A stretch of 64,000 bases of DNA from Pseudomonas sp. (GTDB lineage Bacteria > Pseudomonadota > Gammaproteobacteria > Pseudomonadales > Pseudomonadaceae), in contig NZ_JAUYNT010000003.1 in the NCBI RefSeq assembly GCF_030698175.1, positions 1 through 64,000 on the forward strand, read 5' to 3'. The position numbers were made by a program, and so were the translations under genes. Below the pieces are notes generated by a model. It made no database searches and was not told the DNA's origin. It saw only the letters and a list, made by a program, of their open reading frames with translations. Positions within the stretch are counted from its first letter, which is position 1; every line of letters begins with the position of its first letter. Shown piece by piece: positions 62,704 to 64,000 of the stretch.

Positions 62704-63434
62704 TTTCCATCAAGAACGTCAGTAAGTGGTACGCCGACTTCCAGGTGTTGACCGACTGCAGCACCGAGGTCAAAAAAGGTGAAGTGATAGTGGTCTGCGG
62801 CCCCTCCGGCTCAGGCAAGTCGACCCTGATCAAGTGCGTCAACGCCCTGGAACCCTTTCAGAGCGGCGACGTAGTGGTCGACGGCACCTCCATCGCCGAC
62901 CCCAAGACCAACCTGCCCAAGTTGCGTTCACGGGTCGGCATGGTGTTCCAGCATTTCGAGCTGTTCCCGCACCTGACGGTCACTGAGAACCTTTGCATTG
63001 CGCAGATCAAGGTGCTCGGCCGCAGCAAGGACGAGGCCAATGAGAAAGCCCTGCAACTGCTCGACCGCGTCGGTCTGTTGGCCCATGCCCACAAGCATCC
63101 GGGGCAACTCTCCGGCGGCCAACAGCAACGCGTAGCCATCGCTCGCGCCCTGGCCATGGACCCGGTGGTGATGCTGTTTGACGAGCCGACCTCGGCGCTC
63201 GACCCGGAGATGGTCAACGAGGTGCTCGACGTCATGGTGCAGCTGGCCCAAGAGGGCATGACCATGATGTGCGTGACCCACGAAATGGGCTTTGCGCGCA
63301 AGGTCGCCCACCGGGTGATCTTTATGGACCAGGGCCAAATAGTCGAAGACTGCCCCAAGGAAGCGTTCTTCGGCGACGCCTCGGCCCGCTCCGAACGTGC
63401 CCAACAGTTTCTCGCCAATATCCTGCCGCACTGA
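62700..63434 (+). CDS. aatP: glutamate/aspartate ABC transporter ATP-binding protein
   Basis: AatP (GltL-like) is the 244-residue ATPase of the importer. Walker A is GPSGSGKST (38-46), then the Q-loop in [10 protein letters not shown], signature [16 protein letters not shown] (about 137-152), Walker [15 protein letters not shown] and the switch His in CVTHEMGFA. All are intact. It is coupled to aatM and followed by a repeat element. Confidence 0.97.
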   Translation: MISIKNVSKWYADFQVLTDCSTEVKKGEVIVVCGPSGSGKSTLIKCVNALEPFQSGDVVVDGTSIADPKTNLPKLRSRVGMVFQHFELFPHLTVTENLCIAQIKVLGRSKDEANEKALQLLDRVGLLAHAHKHPGQLSGGQQQRVAIARALAMDPVVMLFDEPTSALDPEMVNEVLDVMVQLAQEGMTMMCVTHEMGFARKVAHRVIFMDQGQIVEDCPKEAFFGDASARSERAQQFLANILPH

Positions 63435-63452
63435 CACCCGAGGCCGTTTAAC

Positions 63453-63651
63453 CAGACAGTGTGAAAACGTAGCGAGCGAAGGTTAGGCAAGGCAAAAACA
63501 GGCGAGGACGCGGAGTTTACGAGTTGTAAATGAGCAGTACTCGCTGCGCTCGCCCTCCGGGCCGCACTGAAGTGCGTTCAGCGGGCAAGCGCGCTGTCCG
63601 AGCCTGTTTTTAACGCGGCATAACCGAGCGCAGTAGTTTTCACACAGTCTG
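63453..63651. repeat. inverted-repeat element, copy 2 (199 bp)
   Basis: Terminal repeats are strong: the left end CAGACAGTGTGAAAACG (from 63453) mirrors the right end read in reverse complement, CAGACTGTGTGAAAACT (to 63651). AAAAACAGGC near 63494 and GCCTGTTTTT near 63602 pair further in. Core blocks GCGGAGTTTACG (63510-63521), TGTAAATGAGCA (63525-63536) and CCGAGCGCAG (63624-63633) match copy 1; the centre is about 60 bp longer. Confidence 0.82.
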
Positions 63652-63673
63652 TAAGACGTGCGTCGGCACTTAA

Positions 63674-64000
<327 letters not shown>

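Overview
The window is chromosomal DNA of a gamma-proteobacterium, almost certainly a Pseudomonas. Three things point there: a complete Pseudomonas/Azotobacter-type alginate operon, two tandem cbb3 oxidase operons followed by ccoGHIS, hemN and anr in the order known from P. aeruginosa, and an aat (acidic amino acid) transporter followed by periplasmic glutaminase-asparaginase. No tRNA, rRNA, CRISPR array or prophage was seen. One insertion sequence (IS110 type) is cut by the left edge.

Layout. 1-1.3 kb: IS110-family element. 1.36-5.6 kb: pdxB, a PmpM-like MATE exporter, tusA, rlmM. 5.9-6.6 kb: a PL7 alginate lyase gene facing the alginate operon. 6.6-22.6 kb: alginate operon on the minus strand, algD-alg8-alg44-algK-algE-algG-algX-algI-algJ-algF-algL-algA; algL lies between algF and algA instead of its usual place between algX and algI. 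22.6-23.65 kb: long algD leader/promoter region and a chemoreceptor relic. 23.65-39.05 kb: low-oxygen respiration block: a hydrolase gene, two ccoNOQP operons (the first with a stop codon inside ccoP), ccoG, ccoH, ccoI, ccoS, a SafE-type membrane protein, hemN and anr. Near-perfect Anr boxes precede the first cco operon and hemN. 39.35-44.35 kb: a predicted metal-dependent hydrolase, then a cytochrome bd operon (cydP-cydA-cydB-membrane HExxH protein-cydX-ybgE). 44.5-48.8 kb: a three-gene operon of an MglA-like small GTPase, a histidine kinase, and a receiver domain fused to a GspE/PilB-type ATPase; both gene junctions carry short tandem duplications. 48.85-56.3 kb: fused indolepyruvate ferredoxin oxidoreductase with a divergent Lrp regulator, then a TetR regulator divergent from a flavin monooxygenase/SDR pair across a 36-bp palindrome. 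56.4-59.8 kb: universal stress protein, TerC/Alx protein, beta-carbonic anhydrase and divergent nhaR. 60-64 kb: aatJQMP with an AauR-type box and a sigma-54 promoter, then the start of ansB, cut by the right edge.

Functional themes. The alginate genes form a complete export and modification machine: precursor supply by AlgA/AlgD, c-di-GMP-controlled polymerisation by Alg8/Alg44, periplasmic scaffold and editing by AlgK/G/X/L/F/J, acetyl supply by AlgI, and the AlgE porin. The cco-hemN-anr block joins high-affinity oxidases to their copper and haem maturation and to the oxygen sensor that controls them, and a second high-affinity oxidase (bd) follows.

Points that most deserve attention: the GTPase/kinase/receiver-ATPase operon with duplicated junctions; the in-frame TAA in the first ccoP; the moved algL; a membrane HExxH protein inside the cyd operon; a pair of related 140-200-bp inverted-repeat elements bracketing the aat permease genes; and the structured non-coding left end of the IS110 element. 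All assignments come from reading the sequence and remembered families; no database search was run.
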